Shown: positions 1 through 5,855, counted from the first letter of the stretch. The stretch is 5,855 nucleotides of DNA from Alphaproteobacteria bacterium (GCA_021776755.1 JAJFFI010000277.1:1-5855); one strand, 5' to 3'. The notes: generated by a model from the letters alone, not told the origin. A program made the numbers and translations.

Positions 1-428
1 GGCGGCCGCGCCAATCCCTCGACACTTGGCAGCATTTGTTCGACGCAGGATTCAAGCAAATTGCGTTTGGCTATGGGTGCGCATTAGCCCGGAGTACATG
101 GAGCTCCAGCAAGAATTCAAATTGGATGAGCGATTGCTTTATGCGGCTCATGGAGGGTTAGTTGTGGTTGCCGCTGAGCCAAAATTACTTCCGGTGAGGT
201 TTCATTCATCCCAGTCAGTCGGGTCCATCCAATTCATTTATTGTTACAATCTCACATCGCTTGAGCGTTTGGAGTTGAGGTTTCGATTTCCTGATTTTAT
301 TTCTTGGTGCAGGAATTCGGCAGCTCTATCGAAGGCAGACCCCAATACCGCACGGGATAATCGAAGATTAGGGCTTGAGTGATCGCCGCAAATTACTGTG
401 GACACGCTAGCTCAAAAGCCCAAGCTGC
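1..428. other. Lower-GC stretch without a supportable gene
   Basis: This region is about half G+C by hand count, against roughly two thirds in the genes to the right, and it lies downstream of the deacetylase stop codon. A plus-strand frame is open from the left edge to 382 (possible TTG start at 26). Its product has no signal peptide, repeat or family motif that I recognise, and no ribosome binding site precedes the TTG. Another plus frame is open from the left edge to a TAG at 159-161 and could be the tail of a gene lying to the left; it too shows nothing recognisable. The minus strand has no long frame continuing past the deacetylase gene. I see no tRNA, insertion-sequence end or classical terminator. 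It may be intergenic DNA, decayed coding sequence or acquired DNA; the sequence alone does not decide. Confidence 0.5.
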
Positions 429-1355
429 CTACCCCGCCTGCAACGCCCCCACATGCGCCGCCGCTGACCGCCCCAGTGCAGACAGGTTGTAGCCCCCCTC
501 CAGCACCGAAACCACACGCCCGCCGGCGTGTTTTTCGGCGATCTGCATGAGTTCCCGGGTGATCCAGTCGTAGTCGTCTTCGGTGAGGTTGATCTGGGCG
601 AGCGGGTCTTCGCGGTGGGCGTCGAAGCCGGCCGAGATCAGGACGAAGTCGGGCTTGAAGGCGTCGAGTGCCGGGAGGATGCGGGCGGTCATGCCGGCGC
701 GGAATTCGGCCGAGCCGCTGCCGGCCGCGAGCGGCAGGTTCACGATGTTGCCCATGCCGGTCTCGTGCGCGGCCCCGGTGCCCGGATACCAGGGAAACTG
801 GTGCGAGCTTCCATAGAACAGCGTGTCGTCCTCGGCAAAGCGGGCTTGCGTCCCGTTGCCGTGGTGGACGTCGAAGTCGATCACCGCGACGCGCCTGTAG
901 CCGTGCGCCTTTTGCGCCCGGAGCGCCCCCACCGCGACGTTGTTGAAGAGGCAGAAGCCCATCGCGTGTTCGGGTTCGGCGTGGTGTCCCGGCGGACGGA
1001 CGGCGCAGAACGCGTTCCGCGCCTCGCCGCCGGCGACCGCGTCGACCGCCGCCGTGACCGCGCCGGCCGCGCGCAGGGCGGCTTCGCGCGAACCGGGCGA
1101 GACCACCGTGTCGCCGTCGATATGGGCGTGGCCCGAGGCCGGAATCGTCTCCAGCGTGCGGGCGATGTGGGCGGCGGGGTGCGCGCGCTCGATGTCTGCG
1201 GTGTCGGCCTCGGGCGCGTCGCGCCGGTCGAGCGCGGTGAACATCTCGTTGTCGAGTGCTGCCGCGACGGCATCGAGGCGCTCCGGCGCTTCCGGGTGAT
1301 GCGCGCCCGGGTCGTGGCCGGTGCAGGCGGAATGGCTGTAGAGAATGGTGCTCAT
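429..1355 (-). CDS. Histone deacetylase family zinc hydrolase (class II-like)
   Basis: A complete 308-residue protein of the arginase/deacetylase fold, predicted to be a cytoplasmic Zn-dependent hydrolase that removes acetyl groups from acetyl-lysine or from small acetylated amines such as polyamines. Visible signatures in order are the N-terminal HPEAPER (20-26), RPPGHHAE (120-127) with the paired active-site histidines H124/H125, GFCLFNNVA (133-141), DFDVHHGNGTQ (160-170) with zinc ligands D162 and H164, YPGTG (190-194), SAGFDAH (241-247) with the third zinc ligand D245, and LEGGYN (285-290) with the transition-state tyrosine Y289. Every key residue is present, so it should be active. The ATG at 1355 is chosen because the family's N-terminus begins just inside it; the frame stays open further upstream but that part is not family-like. 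Shine-Dalgarno pairing is weak. The stop is TAG. There is no signal peptide or membrane segment. It is divergent from the efflux operon. Family assignment is secure; the substrate (protein, acetylpolyamine, or an AcuC-like role) is unknown. Confidence 0.92.
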   Translation of the reverse strand: MSTILYSHSACTGHDPGAHHPEAPERLDAVAAALDNEMFTALDRRDAPEADTADIERAHPAAHIARTLETIPASGHAHIDGDTVVSPGSREAALRAAGAVTAAVDAVAGGEARNAFCAVRPPGHHAEPEHAMGFCLFNNVAVGALRAQKAHGYRRVAVIDFDVHHGNGTQARFAEDDTLFYGSSHQFPWYPGTGAAHETGMGNIVNLPLAAGSGSAEFRAGMTARILPALDAFKPDFVLISAGFDAHREDPLAQINLTEDDYDWITRELMQIAEKHAGGRVVSVLEGGYNLSALGRSAAAHVGALQAG

Positions 1356-1374
1356 GGCCGGGTCTATCGATTTT

Positions 1375-1387
1375 CGGGTCGGACCCG
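1375..1387. promoter_or_regulatory. 13-base palindrome in the deacetylase leader
   Basis: The sequence CGGGTCGGACCCG has two perfect 6-base arms around a single central base. It starts 20 bases upstream of the deacetylase start codon, downstream of the predicted transcription start. CGGGTC also occurs at 1359-1364, in direct orientation and 16 bases from the left arm. It could be an operator half-site cluster or a short RNA feature near the ribosome binding region. With a one-base centre it cannot form an ordinary RNA hairpin loop unless inner pairs open, which favours a protein-binding DNA site. A short palindrome may also arise by chance in GC-rich DNA. Confidence 0.3.
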
Positions 1388-1414
1388 CCGAGGGGATGGC
1401 GAGCCGGGTTTCTG

Positions 1415-1425
1415 CCGTAATACGG
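1415..1425. promoter_or_regulatory. Operator-like palindrome over the deacetylase -10 box
   Basis: CCGTAATACGG is a perfect 5+1+5 palindrome. It covers the whole of the proposed -10 hexamer of the deacetylase promoter, a position where a bound repressor would block RNA polymerase. It is AT-rich at its centre, unlike its surroundings. The symmetry is seen directly; the operator role is inferred. No regulator gene is in the window to pair it with. Confidence 0.35.
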
Positions 1426-1445
1426 ATGTAACAGCGGTCTGTAAA
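1417..1445 (-). promoter_or_regulatory. Candidate sigma-70 promoter of the deacetylase gene
   Basis: Read on the minus strand, TTTACA (1445-1440, five of six matches to the -35 consensus) is followed after 17 bases by TATTAC (1422-1417, four of six matches to the -10 consensus). The spacing is ideal. Transcription would begin near 1410 and give a leader of about 55 bases before the ATG at 1355. It is the best promoter match I found in the divergent region. Alphaproteobacterial promoters often deviate from the E. coli consensus, so confidence is moderate. Confidence 0.4.
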
Positions 1446-1617
1446 TGTCGCGGATTTCAGGTTGTCCGGGCGGTGTTCGGGCGGCAACCGGCGGATCGTG
1501 ACAAGCCTTGCCGGGCCAGCCTGCAGAGTCCAGTTTAGGCACGAAAGCTGGTCAGCAATTTGGCGTGGCGATCTTGTGGCGCGCTGGAACGTGTTTCTGT
1601 ATTGTGCCGGTCGTTGC

Positions 1618-1635
1618 GGTGGGCCGCTGCCCGCC
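1618..1635 (+). other. GC-rich hairpin upstream of the adaptor gene
   Basis: GGTGGGC (1618-1624) pairs with GCCCGCC (1629-1635) through seven base pairs, one of them a G-T wobble, closing a four-base loop. It lies 68 bases before the adaptor ATG. It is not followed by a T-run, so it is not a classical terminator. It sits inside a wider inverted repeat, TTGTGGC at 1574-1580 and GCCACAA at 1640-1646. If transcription starts upstream of it, it could structure the mRNA leader. Function is unknown. Confidence 0.3.
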
Positions 1636-1690
1636 AGATGCCACAAAATAAGTGCGCGACAGAGGAACTGCGCGATAGAGCAAGGGCGCA

Positions 1691-1703
1691 AGGGAGCCAG
1701 GGA
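1691..1703 (+). promoter_or_regulatory. Ribosome binding site of the adaptor gene
   Basis: AGGGAG at 1691-1696 lies seven bases before the ATG at 1704, and a second purine run, GGGA, touches the start codon. This favours the ATG at 1704 over two other in-frame starts, the TTG at 1560 and the ATG at 1638, neither of which has a comparable site. The signal peptide of the product also fits this start. Confidence 0.55.
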
Positions 1704-2924
1704 ATGAACGACGAATTGATCTCCAGGACGGAGACGCCTTTGCATATCTGCCGCGGCGTGATGGCGGCGCTGGTGCTGGCGGCTGGCCTCGTTGCAGGTT
1801 TCGGCGGCGCGCCGGCGCACGCCCAGGGCGGGCCGACGAACGTGCTGGTCGACAAGGTGATCGAAGGGCCGCTGACCCAGACGACGCCGGTCATCGGCCG
1901 GCTGGTGTCGGGGCAGGCGGGCGTCGTTGCCGCGCGCTCGGCGGGACCGATCGAGAAAATGCTCGTGCAGGTTGGCGACCGGGTCGAGAAAGACCAGGTC
2001 ATCGCGACGCTGGTCTCGGACGCCATCCAGGCGCAGCTCGACCTCAAGCGCGCAGAGACCACGATGGCGCGCCAGGAGCTCTCGCGCATGTCGTCGCTGC
2101 GGAAGCGCGGCTCGGCCGCCTTCACCCAGCAGCGCTATGACGACGCGGTGCAAAAGCTCGCGATCGCCCGGGCCGACATGCTGCTCGCCGAAATCCGCAA
2201 GTACAACGCCGAGATCCGCGCGCCCTATGCCGGCGTCGTGACGCAAAAGCATACCGACGCCGGCGCCTACGTGGCGGTCGGCGCGCCGGTGGTCGAACTG
2301 ATCAACGACCGCGCGCTTGAAATCGAGGCCGACGTGCCGGCGACCCGCGTGCTGGGCCTGATGGCCGGGCGCAGCGTGCGCTTCACTATGGGCGACGGCA
2401 CGGCACACACCGCCGTGGTGCGCGCCGTCGTGCCCGAGGAAAACCCCCGGTCGCGGACCCGCATCGTGCGGCTTACGCCGAAATTTTCGGCACGCCTCGG
2501 CGTGCTGGCGGCCAATGAAAGCGTCACCCTGCAGATTCCGGTCGGCCAGTCCCGCGAGGTCGTGTCGGTCCACAAGGACGCGATCCTGAACCGCGGCGGC
2601 AAGGACATCGTGTTCCTCGCGATCGACGGCAAGGCCACCCCCCGCACGGTGCAGCTTGGCGTTGCCGTGGGCAGCCGCTTTGAAGTGCTGGAGGGGCTCA
2701 AGCCCGGCGATATCGTCATCGTGCGGGGCAACGAGCGGCTCCGCCCGGGCCAGCCGGTCACCTTCGAGGAAGCCGGCGCCAAGAAACCCACGGCCCAGTC
2801 GTCCGAGAAGCCCGGCCAGACACCGGAAGCGCAGAAACCGGAAACCAAGAAACCGGAAACCAAGAAATCGGAAGACGCCGGCGGCAAGAAACCGGACGCC
2901 GCCAGCAAGGCCAGCAAGGAATAA
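1704..2924 (+). CDS. RND efflux periplasmic adaptor (membrane fusion protein, HlyD/AcrA type)
   Basis: A complete 406-residue adaptor that links an RND permease in the inner membrane to a TolC-type outer-membrane channel. Residues 1-40 look like a Sec signal peptide, with a hydrophobic core at about 19-35 and a likely cleavage after AHA (38-40). There is no lipobox cysteine at the cleavage site, so lipid anchoring is not predicted. Next come the first half of the barrel-sandwich (lipoyl) domain (about 72-105, with PIEKMLVQVGDRVEKDQVIA), a helical hairpin (about 106-168), the second lipoyl half (about 170-200, IRAPYAGVVTQKHTDAGAYV), a beta-barrel (about 205-280), and a membrane-proximal domain (about 284-352, ending GLKPGDIVIVRGNERLRPGQ). 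The tail 356-406 is rich in Lys, Pro and Glu and looks disordered. At the hairpin tip the AcrA R-x3-L-x6-S pattern appears as R128, L132 and probably T141. It is the first gene of an operon with the permease 39 bases downstream. Family is secure; the cargo is not determinable. Confidence 0.92.
   Translation: MNDELISRTETPLHICRGVMAALVLAAGLVAGFGGAPAHAQGGPTNVLVDKVIEGPLTQTTPVIGRLVSGQAGVVAARSAGPIEKMLVQVGDRVEKDQVIATLVSDAIQAQLDLKRAETTMARQELSRMSSLRKRGSAAFTQQRYDDAVQKLAIARADMLLAEIRKYNAEIRAPYAGVVTQKHTDAGAYVAVGAPVVELINDRALEIEADVPATRVLGLMAGRSVRFTMGDGTAHTAVVRAVVPEENPRSRTRIVRLTPKFSARLGVLAANESVTLQIPVGQSREVVSVHKDAILNRGGKDIVFLAIDGKATPRTVQLGVAVGSRFEVLEGLKPGDIVIVRGNERLRPGQPVTFEEAGAKKPTAQSSEKPGQTPEAQKPETKKPETKKSEDAGGKKPDAASKASKE
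2833..2877 (+). repeat. 15-base tandem repeat in the adaptor's C-terminal tail
   Basis: Two exact 15-base copies (agaaaccggaaacca at 2833-2847 and 2848-2862) are followed by a third matching at 11 of 15 positions (2863-2877). The unit is a multiple of three, so it repeats in the protein as QKPET, KKPET, KKSED (residues 377-391). The array can expand or contract in whole five-residue steps without breaking the frame. The surrounding tail is rich in KKP elements. Confidence 0.8.
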
Positions 2925-2963
2925 TCCGGCGCGGCCGGTCTTAGTTAGACGGACACCAGACCC

Positions 2964-5855
2964 ATGAACCTCATCAAGGCAGCGCTCGACCGGCCGATTG
3001 CGGTGATCTCCGCGGTGCTGATGGTCATCATGTTCGGCATCGTCGCGCTGCAGACGATCCCGATCCAGCTGACGCCGGATGTGCGCAAGCCGGTGTTGCA
3101 GGTGCGGACCAACTGGTTCGGCGCCGCCCCCGCCGAGATCGAGCGCGAGATCGTCAACCGCCAGGAAGAAGTGATCCGCGGGCTTGAGGGCCTCGAGAAG
3201 ATGTCGAGCCAGTCCGAGGACGGCCGCGGCTCGATCACGCTCGAGTTCACCGTCGGCACCAGCATGGACAAGTCGCTGTTGCTGCTCGCCAACCGGCTCG
3301 ACCGGGTGGGCGGCTACCCCGACGAGGCGGATGAGCCGACGATCAGCACCTCGGGCTCGGAAGACAATCCGATCGCCTGGTTCATCATGACGCGGGTGAA
3401 GGGCAACGAGCGGCCGATCAACACCTACGGCGATTTTCTCGAAGATGTGGTCAAGGACCGGATGGAGCGCGTCGCCGGCGTGTCCGGCCTCAATATCTAT
3501 GGCGGCAGCGAGCGCGAGCTCCGCATCATCGTCGACCCCGAGCGGATGGCCGAATACCGCCTGACGGTCAGCGAAGTGCTGGGCGTACTGCGCGCGGCGA
3601 ACGCGGCTGCCTCGGCAGGGGATGTCGACGAGGGCAAGCGGCGCTACGTCGTGCGCACCGAGGGCGACTTCGAAAAGCCCGAGGACGTGGAGTCGGTCGT
3701 GCTGCGCACCATCAGCGGGACCAATGGCTCCGGCCGGGTTGCCCGGGTCACGGTGCGCGATATCGCCAAGGTCGAGTTCGGGTACAAGGAACCGACCGCC
3801 CGCATCCGCATGCTGGGCGAGCAGGCAATGGCCTTCAACGCCGTGCGCGAGCAGGGCGCCAACGTCATCGAGACGATGAAGGGCATCCGCCAGGCGATCA
3901 AGGAGCTCAACGAAGGGCCGCTGCCGCGCCAGGGGCTCAAGGTCGTGCAGGTCTACGACGAGACCGTCTACATCAAATCGGCGATCGATCTGGTGCAGCA
4001 GAACATCTGGATTGGCGGCATCCTGGCCGCCCTCACCCTGATGATCTTCCTGCGCTCGTGGCGGCCGACGCTGGTGGTTTCGCTGGCGATCCCGGTCTCG
4101 GTGATCGGCTCCTTCGTCGCGATGGCGGCGCTGGGGCGGTCGATCAACGTGATCTCGCTCGCGGGCATCGCGTTCGCCGTCGGCATGGTTGTCGACGCGG
4201 CGATCGTCGTGCTCGAAAACATTTACCGCCTCAAGCAGGAGGGCCACCCGACCCGCTACGCGGCCTATGAAGGTGCGCGCCAGGTCTGGGGCGCGATCCT
4301 CGTGTCGTCGCTCACCACGGTGATGGTGTTCATCCCGCTGCTCGTGATGGACCTCGAGGTCGGCCAGTTGTTCCGGGACATCGCGGTCGCGATTTCGGTC
4401 TCGGTCATGCTGTCGCTGGTGGTCGCGATCACGCTGATCCCGGCGCTCTCGAACTGGCTGCTGGCATCGCGCAAGGAAAAGCGGGCGGATGCCGCTGCCG
4501 GGCCCTCGCAAACGCCCGAGGCGATGGCGAAAATGCGCGCGGGCATATCTGCCGCCGCGGTCAGGGCGCGCGATGCCGCTGCCGAAAAACTCGGCGCTGC
4601 GGGCGCCGTGAAAAAGAACCGCTTCCGCAACGAGCGCGGCGAATTCTATCTGCCGCTGATCGACGAGTTCGGCCGCGGCTTCCACCGCAGCGTGATGGCG
4701 TTGACCGAGCGGGTGATCCACAGCAAGCCGCTCGCGATCGGCGTCGTGGCGCTGGTGTGCGGCGTCACCTCGGTCATCTCGTGGGCGCTGCTGCCGAAAC
4801 TCGAATACCTGCCCGAGGGCAACCGCAACCTGATCATCGGCTTCCTCGCCCCGCCGCCGGGGTACAATCTCGACACCATGTCGGCGATGGCGACGCGGCT
4901 CGAGGCCAAGATGCGCCCGCACTGGGCCAGCGAGACCGGCCCGGAATCGAAAAAGGGCGAACCGGTCAAGATGTCTCGTTTCTTCTTCGTGACTTTCCGC
5001 GGCAACACCATCATCGGTGCGGCAGCCGTCGACCCGACCCGGGCGGCTGAACTCGTGCCGGTAATCTCCAAGCCCGCGCTTTCGCTCGAACCCGGAACCT
5101 TCGGCCGGGTGTCGCAACGCTCGGTCTTCGGGCGCGGGATCGGTGGGTCGCGGGCGATCGATCTCGATATTTCGGGCCCCGACCTCGAGAAGAACATCGA
5201 GGTCGCGCTCCGGGCCGTGCAACTGGTCAGCCAGGTCTTTCCACGCGAGCAGGGGAACCAGCTTCGCCCGCGGCCGGGCCTTGAGCTCGGTGCGCCCGAG
5301 GTCAAGGTGATCCCGAACCGCGTCGCGCTCTCGGACAACGGTGTGACCGCGCGCGAACTTGCCGAAACCCTCGACACGTTCAACGACGGCACCCGGGTCG
5401 CCGAGATCACCGTCGGCGGCAAACGCATCGATCTCACCCTGATGGGGCCGTTCAAGGCGGTGAAGCAAACCCAGGGCATCGCGTCCCTGCCGGTGGTCAC
5501 CGCCGACGGCCGCATTCTGACCGTGGGCGCACTGGCCCGGGTCGACGTGACCTCCGGGCCGACCGAAATCCGCCGCATCGAGGGCGCGCGCACCGTCACG
5601 ATCCAGCTTTTCCCGGCACCCGAGATCCCGCTCGAGGCCGCACTCGACGACATCAAGGCCAAGGTGATGGCGCCGCTCCGGGCCCAGGGTCTCCCGACCG
5701 GTGTGGTGCTCAACATCTCGGGTACCGCCGACGAGCTTGCCAAGACCTGGGACGCGATGGTGCTCGACCTGATGCTGGCACTCATCCTCGTCTATCTGGT
5801 GATGGCGGTGCTGTTCGAGAGCTTCAAGTATCCGCTCATCATCATGCTCTCCGTG
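2964..5855 (+). CDS. RND efflux transporter permease (AcrB/HAE family), 3' end outside the window
   Basis: This proton-driven inner-membrane exporter is open from the ATG at 2964 to the window edge (964 residues seen). By alignment of landmarks with AcrB I expect roughly 1,100 residues in all. Visible parts are TM1 (about 12-30), the first periplasmic porter/docking loop (31-345), TM2 (348-363), TM3 (369-390), TM4 (395-420), TM5 (444-462), TM6 (472-500), a long cytoplasmic segment (502-587), TM7 (589-609), the second periplasmic loop (610-930) and TM8 (933-952). TM9-TM12 are missing because the window ends. The TM4 proton-relay motif reads GMVVDAAIVVLEN (407-419): D411 matches AcrB D407, while the position of D408 is alanine, as in several metal and non-AcrB-type RND pumps. 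The start has only a weak Shine-Dalgarno (ACGGA at 2949-2953), suggesting translation partly coupled to the adaptor gene. Substrate is unknown. Confidence 0.95.
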   Translation, partial: MNLIKAALDRPIAVISAVLMVIMFGIVALQTIPIQLTPDVRKPVLQVRTNWFGAAPAEIEREIVNRQEEVIRGLEGLEKMSSQSEDGRGSITLEFTVGTSMDKSLLLLANRLDRVGGYPDEADEPTISTSGSEDNPIAWFIMTRVKGNERPINTYGDFLEDVVKDRMERVAGVSGLNIYGGSERELRIIVDPERMAEYRLTVSEVLGVLRAANAAASAGDVDEGKRRYVVRTEGDFEKPEDVESVVLRTISGTNGSGRVARVTVRDIAKVEFGYKEPTARIRMLGEQAMAFNAVREQGANVIETMKGIRQAIKELNEGPLPRQGLKVVQVYDETVYIKSAIDLVQQNIWIGGILAALTLMIFLRSWRPTLVVSLAIPVSVIGSFVAMAALGRSINVISLAGIAFAVGMVVDAAIVVLENIYRLKQEGHPTRYAAYEGARQVWGAILVSSLTTVMVFIPLLVMDLEVGQLFRDIAVAISVSVMLSLVVAITLIPALSNWLLASRKEKRADAAAGPSQTPEAMAKMRAGISAAAVRARDAAAEKLGAAGAVKKNRFRNERGEFYLPLIDEFGRGFHRSVMALTERVIHSKPLAIGVVALVCGVTSVISWALLPKLEYLPEGNRNLIIGFLAPPPGYNLDTMSAMATRLEAKMRPHWASETGPESKKGEPVKMSRFFFVTFRGNTIIGAAAVDPTRAAELVPVISKPALSLEPGTFGRVSQRSVFGRGIGGSRAIDLDISGPDLEKNIEVALRAVQLVSQVFPREQGNQLRPRPGLELGAPEVKVIPNRVALSDNGVTARELAETLDTFNDGTRVAEITVGGKRIDLTLMGPFKAVKQTQGIASLPVVTADGRILTVGALARVDVTSGPTEIRRIEGARTVTIQLFPAPEIPLEAALDDIKAKVMAPLRAQGLPTGVVLNISGTADELAKTWDAMVLDLMLALILVYLVMAVLFESFKYPLIIMLSV

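Larger units (their letters stand above)
1356..1703. promoter_or_regulatory. Divergent intergenic region between deacetylase and efflux operon
   Basis: These 348 bases separate two start codons pointing away from each other, so both promoters should lie here. The deacetylase side (left) carries two palindromes and a plausible promoter, listed separately. The pump side (right) carries a GC-rich hairpin and a Shine-Dalgarno sequence. A pump promoter is not obvious: the best pair I found is TTGTGG at 1574-1579 and TGTATT at 1598-1603 with an 18-base spacer, which is a poor match to the sigma-70 consensus. No small gene or riboswitch was recognised. The frame of the adaptor stays open leftward to about 1560, but that extension is not protein-like. 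Confidence 0.7.

Noticed and set aside
26..382. Plus-strand 118-codon frame with a TTG start in the left flank
   Set aside because: No ribosome binding site, no recognisable family and no coding-type composition like the neighbouring genes. The frame is also open to the window edge, so even the start is arbitrary.
371..421. Possible terminator for the deacetylase gene: GGGCTTGAG (371-379) against CTCAAAAGCCC (411-421)
   Set aside because: The arms pair only with a two-base bulge, the loop is 31 bases, and no T-run follows on the minus strand.
528..1538. Plus-strand 336-codon frame across the deacetylase gene
   Set aside because: It is the in-register antisense shadow of the deacetylase, open because that gene also lacks TTA, CTA and TCA codons.
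412..1542. Minus-strand 376-codon frame overlapping the deacetylase in another phase
   Set aside because: The product is extremely Arg/Pro-rich, a frame-shifted reading of the GC-rich gene.
1560..1703. Longer adaptor start at TTG 1560 or ATG 1638
   Set aside because: The added residues are Arg-rich and would bury the signal peptide; the Shine-Dalgarno at 1691-1696 fits the ATG at 1704.
429..5468. A single 1,679-residue minus-strand protein
   Set aside because: Only the last 308 residues are a real family member. The rest mirrors the adaptor and permease coding sequences in codon register and gives low-complexity Arg/His/Asp-rich text.
4646..5785. Minus-strand 379-codon frame under the permease
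   Set aside because: Ser/Arg-rich shadow of the permease reading frame, without any domain signature.

Overview
The window comes from a GC-rich bacterial chromosome, most likely a proteobacterium and plausibly an alphaproteobacterium. The evidence is a Gram-negative inner-membrane/periplasmic efflux pair, roughly two-thirds G+C in the coding parts, and genes that avoid the codons TTA, CTA and TCA. No rRNA, tRNA, CRISPR array or insertion sequence was seen. The taxonomic placement is inference from composition and gene type only.

Layout. Positions 1-428 are of clearly lower G+C (about half by hand count) and hold no gene I can support. Positions 429-1355 on the minus strand encode a complete 308-residue histone deacetylase-family zinc hydrolase with all the expected metal and catalytic residues. 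A 348-base divergent intergenic region (1356-1703) follows. It contains a fair promoter candidate for the deacetylase gene with an 11-base palindrome over its -10 box, a second palindrome in the deacetylase leader, and a GC-rich hairpin on the pump side. Positions 1704-2924 on the plus strand encode a complete periplasmic adaptor (membrane fusion protein) of an RND efflux pump. After a 39-base gap, 2964-5855 encodes the first 964 residues of the RND inner-membrane permease, which is cut by the window edge near transmembrane segment 8.

How the genes work together. Adaptor and permease form one operon and should assemble with a TolC-type outer-membrane channel, not encoded here, into a proton-driven tripartite exporter. 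The substrate cannot be read from the sequence. The deacetylase is transcribed divergently from the pump and shares its upstream region. That could mean shared regulation, but nothing here proves a functional link, and no regulator gene is in the window.

No clearly novel system is visible. The best second-look items are the palindromes in the divergent promoter region, a long Ala/Lys/Arg-rich cytoplasmic loop in the permease, a variant tip motif and a tandem-repeat tail in the adaptor, and the compositional break on the left.
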